DNA of 6,608 nucleotides from Lysobacterales bacterium (GTDB lineage Bacteria > Pseudomonadota > Gammaproteobacteria > Xanthomonadales > Marinicellaceae). Made by a program: the position numbers and the translations under genes. How positions within the stretch are numbered: the stretch's first letter is position 1; every line of letters starts with the position of its first letter. The stretch is taken from NCBI GenBank assembly GCA_027083915.1, contig JALWML010000145.1:1-6608 (forward strand). Direction: 5' to 3'. The notes below the pieces were generated by a model. It worked only from the letters and a program-made list of their open reading frames with translations, was not told where the DNA came from and did not search any database. Positions 6,170-6,608 of the stretch are shown here, piece after piece.

Positions 6170-6608
6170 TTATTTTATGATGCCCAATTCTATCCACTTT
6201 TTGCGTAATTCTTTTTCCACCAATGGACTCACAAAGTCAGTAACATTACCTTTTAATTTTGAAATCTCTTTAACCAGTGAGGAGGAAATAAAACTGTATT
6301 GCTCAGCGGGTGTCAAAAACATGGTTTCAACATCTGGAATTAAACGTCGATTCATACTGGCTAACTGAAACTCGTATTCAAAATCAGAAACTGCTCGCAA
6401 CCCGCGCAAAATAACTTTAGCGCCAACCTCTTGCACAAAATCAGCTAATAAAACATCAAAACCCATGACTTTAACATTATCTAAATCCTTTAATACTTCT
6501 TGTGCCATTGAAATTCGATGAGCTAAATCAAAGCTAGGACCCTTGCCTGTTGAATCTGCAACTGCAACAATCAATACATCATAAACCTCACTGGCACGAC
6601 GCACCAAA
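6170..6608 (-). CDS. coaD: Phosphopantetheine adenylyltransferase (5' end outside window)
   Basis: CoaD (EC 2.7.7.3) transfers AMP from ATP to 4'-phosphopantetheine to make dephospho-CoA, the fourth step of CoA synthesis, in the cytoplasm. The 145 visible residues align with E. coli CoaD (159 aa) from about its residue 21 to the end. Recognisable parts are the Lys22 region (E. coli K42), RGLRAVSDFEYE with Arg68 and Arg71 (E. coli R88, R91), QLASMNR, and the nucleotide-binding FISSSLVKE block. About 20 N-terminal residues, including the nucleotidyltransferase motif with GTFDP and the catalytic His, lie past the right edge. The first visible codon is an internal TTG (Leu), not the start. The TAA is one base before the ferredoxin ATG, so coaD heads, or lies near the head of, the operon. 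Confidence 0.97.
   Translation of the reverse strand, partial: LVRRASEVYDVLIVAVADSTGKGPSFDLAHRISMAQEVLKDLDNVKVMGFDVLLADFVQEVGAKVILRGLRAVSDFEYEFQLASMNRRLIPDVETMFLTPAEQYSFISSSLVKEISKLKGNVTDFVSPLVEKELRKKWIELGIIK

Larger units (their letters stand above)
1493..6608 (-). other. Probable six-gene operon: coaD, ferredoxin, ggt, MBL hydrolase, MAPEG, alkaline phosphatase
   Basis: Six genes run in the same direction with junctions of +1, -4 (ATGA), +1, +10 and +4 bases. No gap is long enough to hold a promoter or terminator, and the only hairpin follows the last gene. Several starts (ferredoxin, ggt, alkaline phosphatase) lack a good Shine-Dalgarno and seem to depend on coupling to the upstream stop. 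The promoter must lie at or before the coaD start, outside the window, unless a promoter is hidden inside a coding region. Confidence 0.85.

Noticed and set aside
6605..6607. TTG as the start of coaD.
   Set aside because: Alignment with CoaD places it at about residue 21; a start there would remove the essential nucleotidyltransferase motif.
1..6608. Search for CRISPR arrays, transposases, phage genes, tRNAs, riboswitches or a new defence system.
   Set aside because: Nearly every base is in one of seven recognisable metabolic or repair genes, and I saw no direct-repeat array, IS ends or structured non-coding region beyond the terminator.

Overview
The window is an AT-rich stretch of bacterial chromosome, most likely from a gammaproteobacterium. 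It encodes a colinear E. coli-type exonuclease I (SbcB), an Allochromatium/YfhL-type ferredoxin directly behind coaD, and a proteobacterial-type gamma-glutamyltransferase. I could not fix the genus. An AT-rich, possibly marine lineage would fit, but that is inference only.

Layout. Positions 1-1413 (+) hold almost all of sbcB, whose first dozen or so codons lie upstream of the window. A short convergent gap (1414-1492) contains one strong bidirectional terminator hairpin. Everything from 1493 to the right edge is on the minus strand and forms one very compact gene string. In transcription order it is coaD (5' end outside the window), a 2[4Fe-4S] ferredoxin, ggt, a metallo-beta-lactamase-fold hydrolase, a MAPEG-family membrane protein, and a lipoprotein alkaline phosphatase. 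The junctions are +1, -4, +1, +10 and +4 nt, so this is almost certainly one translationally coupled operon. Its promoter would lie to the right of the window, and its transcript would end at the shared hairpin.

How the genes may work together. coaD makes dephospho-CoA, and the ferredoxin is an electron carrier often found next to coaD. GGT cleaves gamma-glutamyl bonds (glutathione) in the periplasm. The MBL-fold enzyme belongs to a superfamily that includes glyoxalase II and lactonases. The MAPEG protein belongs to a superfamily of membrane glutathione-dependent enzymes. The alkaline phosphatase releases phosphate outside the inner membrane. A thiol/glutathione and nutrient-scavenging theme is visible but unproven.

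The sequence shows no CRISPR array, mobile element, RNA gene, phage gene or obvious defence system. There is no gene-free stretch above 80 bases. The points most worth a second look are the animal-like active site of the lipoprotein alkaline phosphatase and the unusual downstream composition of the coaD operon.
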